From Solen grandis (Eukaryota > Mollusca > Bivalvia > Adapedonta > Solenidae): a DNA stretch of 64,000 nucleotides. The notes under the pieces are model-generated. The model searched no databases, was not told the DNA's origin, and saw only the letters and a list, made by a program, of their open reading frames with translations. A program made the translations under genes and the position numbers. This document shows, piece after piece, positions 36,700-47,800 of this stretch (within the stretch, counting starts at the first letter, position 1; every line of letters starts with the position of its first letter). The DNA lies in assembly GCA_021229015.1 (NCBI GenBank), contig CM037789.1, positions 39,282,926-39,346,925 on the forward strand, given 5' to 3'.

Positions 36700-38500
36700 A
36701 TAAAGTATTCCACATAATTACGTTGATCTTATTTTATATACTATAAATTTCAATACACTATCTGGACTAAAAGCTCGTCTTGTTTGAAATTTTCCGAAAC
36801 ATATTGATTTCTTCTTTCATATGATTTCTTATAAATAAATCTATACCATCTCGATCATAGATCTGAGATACATCGTAAAAGAAACTTACTCGGCCATGTA
36901 AGCTTTCATAGATACACGCGCTATGTCAGTTTCAAAGACTTGTCTTTTGTTTAGATACGGCTTCAAAAGATATGTGTTTTTTAACGAAATCAATTAATTG
37001 ATCCTATCATAAAGTATAAAGGGCTATGAGTAAGTTATAAATATCTTACATAATATCATTACCGTATAACATATACAAGATTTGAAGCTGCAAGCAATCC
37101 TAAGTTTTGTTGACACACCACAGGCTACATGGATAAAGTGGCCTGGTTTGAACTCGGATAATACATGACTTCATCGCATGAAAGGGGGTCAAGATTTAGG
37201 GCAACTTTGTACCTTAGGAACATAAATTTTGGAAAAATACGCGATAAATCTTCAAATTCACTAAGTAAGACCTCTGATTACAAACAGTATACCCACAAAC
37301 GATTTGGTGCCGATTTTGTGCAAGTGTATTACTTGTCACTAAAACATGTTTGGGCACCTTTTTTGACGATTGTGTAATTACTTATTTCTGACCAGGTAAT
37401 ATGTAGACACGAAATCAAACAATGGCTTCTGACGAAGTTCCCATACAAACAAATGACACCCGTCATATAAACGTGCAGATCGATTCACGCGTCTCTAGTT
37501 ACTGAAATTAAATCATTACACAAAGTTTATATAGGCTGATCAATGACAAAAGTTGAACTTACCTGAGGCGAATTTGATCAACTGGACAATGTCGGTTTAT
37601 AAATCCATTCTATGAATGTTAATGTGATATCCTAAGACTGATTTCTACCGAGACAAATAAAAACGATTAAAAACGGTTATCCTTGTTTAACAGTTCAAAT
37701 CGAAACCGAACTATCGATGTCCGAAATTCCAGTGAAACAATGAGCTAAAACACAAACTACGTAGAACGCTGTGGTCAGTCCTTCAATATCCAGGTTGGCT
37801 CATCGGTGAGTTTAAACTGATAATGACCCAGTCATAACGGAGCGACTCATAGTTGTACACATAAGGGAAAGAGCGTTCGTCATTCAGTTAAGAATGTAAG
37901 GATTGTGTTTGAATCAATAAATACCTTACACGGAGCTAGCCAATTTAGTTTCGCACCTGTGGTCACGTGACATTAACTTACCTGTAAAAATCAAGGGACG
38001 CAATCCAGTCAAAAAGATTATGTTTTCTATAAAGATAATCCTTCTTTGTGGAGTAAAATGTGAGCTCGTCGCTGTAGATTTAGCGATAGAGTGATCGATG
38101 GCCTAGATTTTTATTATCGTTAAATGAATTATATTGTATATAAAATTGTACATTATAAGTATACGTTTGGTTTTATATAAAAAAAAGTTACTTGTCTCCA
38201 CTAACCCGGCAGACTATTTTTGTACCGACAATAATTTTTTTCGCAGCAACCTTTTCCTAAAAAATAAGAAAAAAGGTTAAAACTAAAAACAGTTTTGCAG
38301 ACCAACCGATCTTTTTTTTTTTTTTTTTTTTGAGATGTTAGTGGAAACCAGGAGATATTCTATCTATTGTAAAGGCCCTGGTGGAAACAAACAACTTTTG
38401 TGCATTATTTGTAACTTCAAATGGGGCTGGTAAAATTGCTTTGGTTTGTAAATATAACCATTCTCTTGCTCCGAGCATCATGCTTATTATTTATTGCCTA
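36700..38500. other. Gene-free stretch
   Basis: A long T run lies at about 38312-38331. Minus-strand donor-like CTTAC words near 36888, 37560 and 37978 could belong to upstream 5'-UTR exons of NIPA gene A, but I have no independent support. Confidence 0.3.
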
Positions 38501-38526
38501 GAAAATTGTATGACCATGCCAGCTGG

Positions 38527-38590
38527 TGTGTGTGTGGGGGGGGGGGGGGGGGCAGTGGCAGTGACCCCCCCCCCCCCCCCCCCGCCCCCA
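38527..38590. repeat. Poly-G tract facing a poly-C tract
   Basis: GTGTGTGTG, then about 18 G, an 18-base spacer (CAGTGGCAGTGA), then about 18 C and CGCCCCC. The tracts are mutually complementary, so either hairpin or G-quadruplex structure is possible. Lengths may be assembly-limited. Confidence 0.85.
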
Positions 38591-39142
38591 CGGTGAATCC
38601 GGGCCTGAAATATCATGCAGTCCTGGTTATTCGTTTGTTATATGCATTTGTATCGGACTTCAAGCTATCGACCTCAGATTCCGCCGTGGGTAATTGTAAC
38701 AACATAAAATTACTAGAACGTGTATATTTACATATTTACTACCAAAACAATTTGACGAGCCTCATTGTGTAATTTATGTAAGTTGAGAAAGTGAGAACAT
38801 TTCTACACTGTTTATTAGGGACTTCCAAAGAGACTGAACATGAAATTAAAACGATATATGATCGACATTCTTTGAAGAATCCATCTTGGACGGATGTTGA
38901 GGGAGAAGATATGTGTGTTTGTACTTTTGTTGTATTGATTTTAAAGCAGGGCATTTGTATCAGGGGTTAAAGATAGTTCATATATTTCTATAACGCTGTG
39001 TGCGTATTATAAATGGCCAGTAATGCGGTGTCGTGTATATAAACTTCCAGGTCATCACATATGTTTCATACATGTCTTATTGATATGGATGGCTCACAGA
39101 AAAGCCATTACAGGAATTGTTCTATATGTCACTGGCGGACGC

Positions 39143-39145
39143 CCC

Positions 39146-39176
<31 letters not shown>

Positions 39177-39182
39177 AAAATC
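39143..39182. repeat. Poly-C followed by poly-A
   Basis: Roughly 24 C followed directly by 14 or so A. Low-complexity; creates the proline/lysine-rich false ORFs on both sides. Confidence 0.9.
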
Positions 39183-39949
39183 CCCGACCATACATAAATG
39201 TAGATACGCAACCCGCAACCCCCAAATTCTCACCAGAATGCATCATTTCACACCTTTAAATTGAAAAAAAAATCGCAGGCGAGTTCCCCCGGGTCCCCAT
39301 TTTAACTATACTGAAACTACACCCTTCTCAAGGCTCGGACAAAGCGGCAAGCCGCTTGCATTGCCACAGCCTACATTTTTTAAATATTGCGCCCCCTCTT
39401 ACCCGAATTCCTGGAACTGTCCTAGTATATATGTGGTCAATGATCGAATAGTGTATAACCTAAAGATAGAAAACTAGCTTTGATTAAGATAGGTGTTTAT
39501 TTCATTGTTTAATCAGGTCATTACAATATATGGATAGAGAGACCATTTGACAAATTCCTCCTACAGTGTAAAACTGTTATATATTCGGTTGATAAATTTT
39601 ATACGTCATATATGCGCGCGTGTGTGTTTTCTACAACAATATGAAATATTATAAAGTTTAATAATATAGTGCTTATTTCAAGTCGCAGCTCTGAAAGTGT
39701 GTGTGTGGGGGGGGGGGGGGGGGGTCGTGAGTAAGTATCGCTAATTCCTCTCTTTAATGCAAAACCTTCTCCTACATTATTTCACATACAAATGTGATAT
39801 GACAGATGTGACAGATAATTGTTTTATTGGCAGAAACTTGGACCCCAAAACTAAGTCAAGTTGTCTTCATTGCGTTTCGCTTGTCCTATCAATAACCTCA
39901 TAGGTGAATTGAACTTTTTTTTTTTCTAAATGAAACTAGACTCTTTAGT

Positions 39950-40178
39950 TATTTCTTAGGTTTAACGCCCCCGTTTGTAGACATGTTGCATGATACCACA
40001 CCCTGTCACATTATCCTGACACCGGTCCAACCAGTCCTAGAACTGGACTGTTTATAAGCGGAGCGCCAAATAAGGAGCTACCAGTACCACTTTTAACGAC
40101 CCTGGTATGTGCCAGTCGGGAATCAAGCCCACGACCCCGCTCCCAAGGCGGACGCTCTAGACCATCGACACCGGTATA
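39950..40178 (-). repeat. SINE-B (tail decayed, body and head present)
   Basis: GTTTGTAGACATGTTGCATG, then ATACCACACCCTGTCACATT, then CCAACCAGTCCTAGAACTGG, then the head GGTATGTGCCAGTCGGGAAT, then CAAGCCCACGACC. Confidence 0.7.
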
Positions 40179-40189
40179 ATGAATTCAAG

Positions 40190-40915
40190 TGACCCTCGGG
40201 TAGGGCATATTGAAAACGTTTTGAGATGACCTACCGGGGAATATAAAAGCGTTTTGAAAATCCACGGGGATAACATGAACACGAGGGGAGGGAGGCTTGA
40301 AATGGTGGTGTTTGGAAAACGTTACAACTGTCGATTCTAGTGTCCCCTCACCCCCAGGAACTTGAAAACGTTTTCAAATACCCCCATTCGGAAATTTGAA
40401 AACGTTTTCAATTGCCGTGAAGAGGGGCATATTGAACATTTTTAGCCCCCCCCCCCCTTTCATTTAAAAAAAATCAATATATCAATGATACATACAATGC
40501 CTGCAAACGACACATTTAAGTAAGATGCAACAAACTTTCCCGACGAAAAGACATAAAGGGGAGGGGATGCATTTGAAAACGTTTTTAAGTTTTCACCAGC
40601 TTCGGGGGGGGGGGGGAAGCTTCACCAGCCTTGTTTTATCTCGAAAATTTCAATTTAGGAAAATTAAATACCAATAGAAATATCAATAATACATAATTAT
40701 TATATTATATTTGTTTGTAAGTGTTTAAATTTTACGTTTTCCCGACATAAAAAAATAAAAGGGGTGGGTCATTTGAAAACGCTTTTTAGTTGCTTATGGA
40801 GTGGAAGGGCATTTGTAAGCGATTTAATTTTTATTTTTTATTTTCACGGAGAGGGGAATTGTAATTTATGCAAGGGGGGGGGGGGGGGGGCTTGAAAACG
40901 GTACACCTGGACAGT
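40190..40915. repeat. Zone of dispersed GAAAACGTTTTC-like words and G/C runs
   Basis: TTGAAAACGTTTTC or close variants occur near 40211, 40310, 40350, 40361, 40389, 40571, 40773 and 40891, usually 30-120 bp apart. They are set between homopolymer runs (C at 40447-40457, G at 40605-40616 and 40875-40890). The word GAAAACGTTTTC is a perfect palindrome. Confidence 0.6.
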
Positions 40916-42000
40916 CTATGTGTGTGAGCGCCAGGCAAAAGACACATTCTATTATAAAACCCTGCTTGTCACCTTTTCGTCACATTGCTGACATTTACGT
41001 TCATGCTTTTGTTGTCGATTATCTATGAACATTTAAAAACATATTAACACAATTCATTACTTATCATTTTAGGTAACATTTATTTCTTCACATTACCTAA
41101 TAACCAGTCTTAGATATCTTTAGTTTCAGAATACTGTAATAGCAGTAATTTTCGTGGCGGAAGCTAATTTTCGTAGATTTTATGGATTTTATCAATTCCC
41201 ACGAAAACCGTCCTTTATATAGACATTAGTTATCTATAACCTTAGAAATATCCACGAAATTCCCTTGTTAGGCCTTCATAATCAACGGAAATAATGCCAA
41301 CAAACAATTCCATTGTCTTAAAAATTATCCATTATACCCATCGTAGGTTTTCCCGTATGTAAGGAAATACTGTACATTTGCAAGACAAAACAATCATAAG
41401 AACCCATGTGAAGGGCAGAATTTTCCACTTCAAGTGCGATATATCCCAATAAAATTGATGAAGATATAAATACATCATTTTCTCCTTCGAATCCAGGCAA
41501 AAGAGCTTAAAATGATATCATATACCACGTGGTATTGCCACATTGAGCCTAGGTTTGACTTTGTCACAGACGTTCGACTAAAGAATAATGATTTTACATC
41601 AATTAAAGAAAGAGAAATAAAACGGAGTTGCTTATTATAGTTTTCAATTGTGTTATCTCTAAAGGTATGTAAATTGTATATAAATAGACCCTCTAGAGTT
41701 AGTTCCCTCAAATTACCACACACGTTTCATCCTTTTATTACGCTCTTAAAGTGCAGCCAAATAATAAATTTGTTATCATGAAATTTGGTATTTTTATGAA
41801 ACCTTTTGAGGAAGACGAAGTAATATGACTGACCAGTAATTATCAGTGTGCATGTAAAATATGACCAAAGCAAAGCAGACACTCTACCACTGAGCTATTG
41901 CGCCGTCGATGATGATGATGATGATGATTATTTCACACAATTTGTGAAGCAGGCTCTTGTCAGATAGATATTAGACAAGTGATCTACAAAGTTAACTTCT
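40916..42000. other. Gene-free stretch
   Basis: A tRNA-like scrap at 41862-41905 is followed by a GAT trinucleotide run (about 41906-41928). Nothing else recognised. Confidence 0.4.
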
Positions 42001-42004
42001 GTTT

Positions 42005-42485
42005 CGATGTTTGTTTGTGGTTAACATCCCACCTACGTTATTTAACCCTTTCCCTCATATAGACTCATTTTGACGCACTCAATAGGTACCACATAAAGCC
42101 TGATCTGCAGAAAACCACAGTTAAACCTTACCAAATTTAATTACAAAATCCTCATTTCCAGACCACTGAGGAGCAGCGAACAGCATAAAACCTGATCAGC
42201 CTGCGAGTTACTCGCAGGCTGATCTGGTTTTATGCTGTTCGCATAGGTCTTTTCATGGTGTCCTCTATGAGGGAAAGGGTTAAGTCATTTTCTGGACTTG
42301 GTCTACATGAGACCAGTATAGTGTTGCCACACAATGATATCACACCGTAAGGAAGTGGCATGATACCACACTCAGCTACATCATCCTAACACTGGACCAA
42401 CCAGTCCTGGAACTACCTTTACATGTTGCGCACCAAGCAAGGGAGATATACCAATATCATTTTAGCAACTTTGGTATGTCATGGC
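42005..42485 (-). repeat. SINE-B split by a piggyBac-type MITE
   Basis: Left part 42005-42045 (TTTGTTTGTGGTTAACATCC, then CACCTACGTTATT) is the tail side. Right part 42280-42485 (GTCATTTTCTGGACTTGGTC through GGTATGTCATGGCC) is the rest. Joined at one TTAA, the two parts give the expected SINE-B order where other copies have TATTTCAGTCATTT. Confidence 0.8.
42046..42279 (+). mobile_element. piggyBac-type MITE, copy 1 (234 bp, TTAA target duplication)
   Basis: The terminal inverted repeats are CCCTTTCCCTCATA.../...ATGAGGGAAAGGG. They are flanked on both sides by TTAA (42042-42045 and 42280-42283), the piggyBac target-site duplication. The interior holds a strong palindrome (CAGCCTGCGAGTTACTCGCA, then GGCTG) inside a longer AACAGCATAAAACC/GGTTTTATGCTGTT pair. 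No ORF; mobilised in trans if at all. Confidence 0.85.
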
Positions 42486-42514
42486 CTGAGAAACTTCAAA
42501 GTTTATCTTATTTA

Positions 42515-42680
42515 TTTTACATTGGTTGGGAAATAAGTTCTTATACTTATTCCTCTCAACAGTTCCTGTGTTGGACCAGTACTTTACACCCAATAAACCT
42601 TTGCCCCCTATAAGGGTTCGAACCAATCCACATCTTTGGATCTGCATTTAGATCATTACCACTGGACCACGGTCATCCTT
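42515..42680 (-). repeat. Fourth SINE family (tRNA-like head TGGTCCAGTGGTAAT)
   Basis: On the minus strand the head reads GACCGTGGTCCAGTGGTAAT with B box GGTTCGAACCC, then body text ACTGGTCCAACACAGGAACT, ending in ATAAGAACTTATTTCCCAAC. Relatives lie at 46055-46260 and 49440-49620. Confidence 0.65.
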
Positions 42681-42825
42681 CCGTTTTGAACGAGATCAAT
42701 AAAGGACTATATTCACAACAAGGTCAATATCAATACTTAAACATTTATTGTCTTGTCATGTTATGATTCATACAACAAATAAATAGAGACCATCTTTGAA
42801 AGTAAAATTACTCAACATACTATAT

Positions 42826-43615
42826 ACATGTACCATTATGCATTATATACATGTACAATTATGCATTATATACATGTACATGTACCATTATGCATTATAT
42901 ACATGTGCATGTACCATTATGCATTATATACATGTGCATGTACCATTATGCATTATATACATGTACATGTACCATTATGCATTATATACATGTACATGTA
43001 CCATTATGCATTATATACATGTGCATGTACCATTATGCATTATATACATGTGCATGTACCATTATGCATTATATACATGTACATGTACCATTATGCATTA
43101 TATACATGTACAATTATGCATTATATACATGTACCATTATGCATTATATACATGTGCATGTACCATTATGCATTATATACATGTACATGTACCATTATGC
43201 ATTATATACATGTACATGTACCATTATGCATTATATACATGTGCATGTACCATTATGCATTATATACATGTCATGTACCATTATGCATTATATACATGTG
43301 CATGTACCATTATGCATTATATACATGTACATGTACCATTATGCATTATATACATGTACCATTATGCATTATATACATGTACATGTACCATTATGCATTA
43401 TATACATGTACATGTACCATTATGCATTATATACATGTGCATGTACCATTATGCATTATATACATGTGCATGTACCATTATGCATTATATACATGTACAT
43501 GTACCATTATGCATTATATACATGTGCATGTACCATTATGCATTATATACATGTGCATGTACCATTATGCATTATATACATGTGCATGTACCATTATGCA
43601 TTATATACATGTGCT
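42826..43615. repeat. 29-bp minisatellite (about 27 units)
   Basis: The consensus unit is CATGTACCATTATGCATTAT plus ATACATGTG, measured period 29 (e.g. GTGCATG at 42905 and 42934). Variation is mostly a G/A switch (GTGCATG or GTACATG), plus shortened 21-23-base units near 42845, 43108, 43129 and 43347. Because 29 is not a multiple of 3 and the unit has no stop in any plus frame, all three plus frames stay open for 260-280 codons. The tract lies downstream of NIPA gene B, between its stop and an AATAAA-type signal on the minus strand near 42742. Confidence 0.95.
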
Positions 43616-43619
43616 TTAC

Positions 43620-44395
43620 TACACATTGTAAAATAAAGTAAGGCTATTTACATAATTTGCTCATATGTGTCAACTATTTAACATAAATACATCACTTAAT
43701 GATACATTACACAGGCTACTGTTTTAGATTGTTCCCTAATTTTATATACAATGATATGTACACAAATCACAAGACACATGGTCCAAAGTTATTAATCTTC
43801 ATTTACATTCATTAAGAGCAATTTTTCACTTTGTGCATGTATATTCCTCACTCATACATTCAAAATAAATCTTAAATATCATCATATGGATTGATATAAT
43901 CTTGATCATTAAAATGATGTAAAAATTTACCAAAATCTTGGGTTTTGACTTGGCATTACCCGTGGGTTTTTTCCTTATACAGTATATATACAATAATAAG
44001 TTTTGTTTGAAACATTAACTAAAATAAAGTAATTCATATTTTCTCAGTTCAGTTTTTTCAATCAAGCATGATTATGCAAATAATGTTTTCTGTATAAGAG
44101 TTATGTTAACTGTGGTCCCAGACAGACTGACGAGGAGAAAAAAATAACGAGCTAGGCTATGACCAACAGATATATAGCTCAATTCTTGGAAAAGCTCTGA
44201 TATGATATCATCAAAAAAACATTCATCCTAAGTCATTCATTTTAAGACACATGTAGTAAAAGATGTGGATAAGTTTTGTGGTAAACATATGAACTAGAAA
44301 ATGCAAATAGTGCGATCTGTTTTTTGGGTGTTACAAACATCAACCATGATTTATTACTTAATGCAAAAAAAGGGTCCCTAATATACTGACATACA
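43620..44395. other. Possible 3' UTR of NIPA gene B
   Basis: AT-rich, repeat-poor sequence between the minisatellite and the NIPA gene B stop codon. On the minus strand an AATAAA-type word lies near 42742 (plus text ACATTTATTGTC). If used, the 3' UTR would be about 2.1 kb and include the minisatellite. Inference only. Confidence 0.25.
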
Positions 44396-44403
44396 CGTTT
44401 TGA

Positions 44404-44630
44404 TGCCTTGGCAAACAGAGCAGACCCATATTAAACAGTGCCTTCCAGGAGCTGTCTGACCAGGGTCTCCTTTGTTTGCTTATGCAATATTTAGTTCAGA
44501 TTCTACACAGTCTGCATGGCAAAGAAAAATCTTGATGTATTTTTTTCTATACCATTTAGAATTACAGTAAATTAGTATTAATCAAATCAAACATTTGTAC
44601 ATGAATATTCATGAGGTATAGGGTTAAAAT
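44404..44630. repeat. Dispersed GAGCTGTCTGA...CTGTTTGC repeat
   Basis: The inverted pair CAAACAGAGCAGACC and GGGTCTCCTTTGTTTGC is followed by TGCATGGCAAAGAAAAATCT and the right end GAATATTCATGAGGTATAGG, then GTTAA. The last block also occurs at 35866-35885. Confidence 0.55.
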
Positions 44631-44846
44631 AGGATTCTGTGATTAAAATTCAAAGGTCAAGCTGTCTTTAGAAATATCATATAAATGAGGTCTTTAACTT
44701 TCCAAGATGGCACAAATACCCAAGTAATAGAAATAAAGAAAAAAAGCAGAATCATGAATGTGCTCACAAAATATTGCTATGCAGAAATATACAGAAATAA
44801 ATTTTAGCACAATGAAATTACTACTATAACGATTAATATCTCTTAA

Positions 44847-47800
44847 CTAAAAGTGAGTTACCTCCCCATTCTCACACACCTTTTCATCGAAATAAATCTC
44901 ACTCTCTTTAAAGCAATTTCTGCCGGGATCATCGTAGAAATCTTGGAAATCTTGATCACTATCACAGCTTAAGTTTTCGTTGTATTCCAACAAATGATCA
45001 TGGTCATGATCGACTCTCTTTATTCTCATTGACCCATCATTTACATCAATAGCAAGTGGCGATTTTTTGGCTTTCGGTAAATTTCTTATCGAGACGTCCA
45101 TGTCTTTGAAAGCATTTAGCAGAAAAATGCCACAGACGATTGTCAAAAACCCACATAAATCTCCGATGATGTCCAGAACTGACATCTGATTGAATTCCTT
45201 AAATAATACAAGAGAATTGAGAGTCACAAAAGACGTAAACATAACATAGTAAGTTGGGGTGACAATAGCTGTGTTGAAAGTATCCAGCGCCTTGTTCAGA
45301 TAGTTTATCTGGAAAACAATGTTGACTGCAACGATCCCCAACATGACGTATGTCAGCCAGTTGGTGAATTCATTTCTCCCGCCAAACGTCTCCTTGAGAG
45401 CCACGCCCACTCCTTTGCAGCCCATCACCGTCAGTGAGCCGAGGGTGGAACATATGAACACGTACACGACCACGTTTGACTGTCCGTACCGGGGAGCTAA
45501 GAATATAATTGACAGGACAGCCGATACAACCATAACTCCTGCCAGCACCAAGATTCCTGTAAAAAAAATAACTGCAAGCTGTTAACTTTCAACAAAAAAA
45601 AATCATAACCCGTATTAATTTTATGAATTCATATATGTAGTTATTTTTACTTATTTGTTTGTTGGGTTAAACATCTCGCCGACAGTATTTCAGTCATTTG
45701 GAGACGATGTCTACTTGAGACAGATATAGTGCTGCCACACTGCAGTATCACACCGTAGACATGTGGTATGATACCACACACTCAGTCACATTATCCTGAC
45801 ACCAAGCAAATCAGTCCTGGAACTACCTGCTGAGCTTACTTATTTGTAAAATTATTTGTAGAGTTTTACGTCTCATCAGCAATATTTCAATCATTTGGAA
45901 AGAAGACTATGCTAACTTGAGGCAGACATAGTACTGCAGTATAACACCATAGGCACCAATTCACATTAAGTTACTTCCTGTAGATTCCCCGAACCTGAAA
46001 TTCCAAATCGATAGAAAACATAACATTTTTGTTGTTTCACTCAGCAGAACAGAAATGGCTATTATAATAACACTTATTTCTTAAACTTATTTCTCTTTAT
46101 GCTGAGAGGGAAACAAGATCTTTCAACTAATACTTATCCATCTAGACAGTTTCTGCATTGGACCAGTACCTTGTACTTGCAAAGGTTAGAAGAGTCTTGC
46201 CCTCCACAGGATTTGAACCCAAAACCTTCTGATAAGCACTACTATACAGATGAACCCGTATGAGCAGTCACCTGCATTTAATGGTCATTTTTAATATCAT
46301 CATATTAGCATTCTGTTATATGTTTAACCCTCATTAAGTGACCACCTCTGTTAAGCAGCCACTTTCTCTTGTTCCATTTATTGACCACTTAAGACAGACT
46401 TGACTGAAAGTATCACTGAACCATAGCAACCCTATTTTGAGCTTGACATTCATAACCTGGTCACATTTTTTTCCACCATTTCTAGAAAACATTTACATGG
46501 TCTACACTGTCCACTCAACCCCTCTCCCAGATGTGCAGTCGCTATGTTACATACCTGGCTCCTGGACCTTGACTAGCAGTTCCTCCATGTCTTTTATCTC
46601 GGAACTCTTGGGTGAGTGTATCACAACAACCGTGGAGCCCAGGATACACAGCACACAGCCCATCTTGCCCAGTAAGTTTAACCCTTCCTTCAGGAAGTAG
46701 GAGGCTAGGATTGCACTGGGGGTGTAGAAAATTGTCATATATAATTATATATATAAAAGTAAAATGTCACTTGAAATCTCTGTCAAAAGATAAAAAACAA
46801 GAGCACTGCATGTGGATGCCAACGTTTGTCTGCTTGGGTTTTTGTTTAAAAGGGGGAGATAAATTAGAAAATGGACCCAAGAGTTATGGCCCTTGATGAG
46901 ACTGTAGCCCTTGTGATAGTGAACAAATTTGTGAAGTTGATGATTGAACAGTTTAATACTTTAGATGTTATGACAAAGGTTAAAATTTTTCACTTCAACA
47001 ACACAAACGTCTACGACAACACCAGAGTGATGACAATACCTCAACTTTTTACTTTGAAAAACAGACGAGCTAAAACCCAGCCTGACCTGTTATAGTATTC
47101 ATAACTTTCAAATGATATATATTTTCAGCATTCATCAAATGAAATGGATCTAATAGAATTGAATAACAATCAAATTATATTCATATTGATTATCTATCAA
47201 TTTAACGCTCACCAAATTATACACATTATATCCACCAAGTCATCGAACAATATGGATTTTATAAAATTAAAGACTCGTCAAATTATATACATCATATATC
47301 AGAATCATCAAACAATACAGATTCCATCGTCAAATCATACTGGAACTTTTCAACTCTCTTATTTGTGTATCACATAGTCAGTACTTATCATAAGATTGTG
47401 TATAAGAATATCAGAGACAAGAGAATAATAGTGCAAAACTAGACCAGGTTCGAAATTTCACAAAAAAAAAACTTAGCGCTAAGTAATACTTAAATTCTTA
47501 AACTGGGTAGAAACACATTCCACCATTCCTGTTTTATGAAATATTCAAGTAAATGACTAAGCCAAAATCAATTAACCTTTAAAATGAACAACATTTTTCA
47601 AGAACTGAAATATTTAAGTATTTAAAAAAGAAAAAAAATAATAATGAAATTCGCAACAGAGTACTTAAGTCTTACTTAGTGCTAAGAATTGTTGGTGGAA
47701 TTCAACCCAGACTGATTTGAGAGGTCTGTTAAGACTTAAACTGTTCTTATCAATACACAAATGCAAAGGGAAATTTTCATAATTCATATTTATAAATAAT

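Noticed and set aside
42796..43641. Three overlapping 261-281-aa ORFs of repeated MHYIHV/PLCIIY-type peptide.
   Set aside because: They are translations of a 29-bp minisatellite with no stop in any forward frame; all three frames being open argues against coding.
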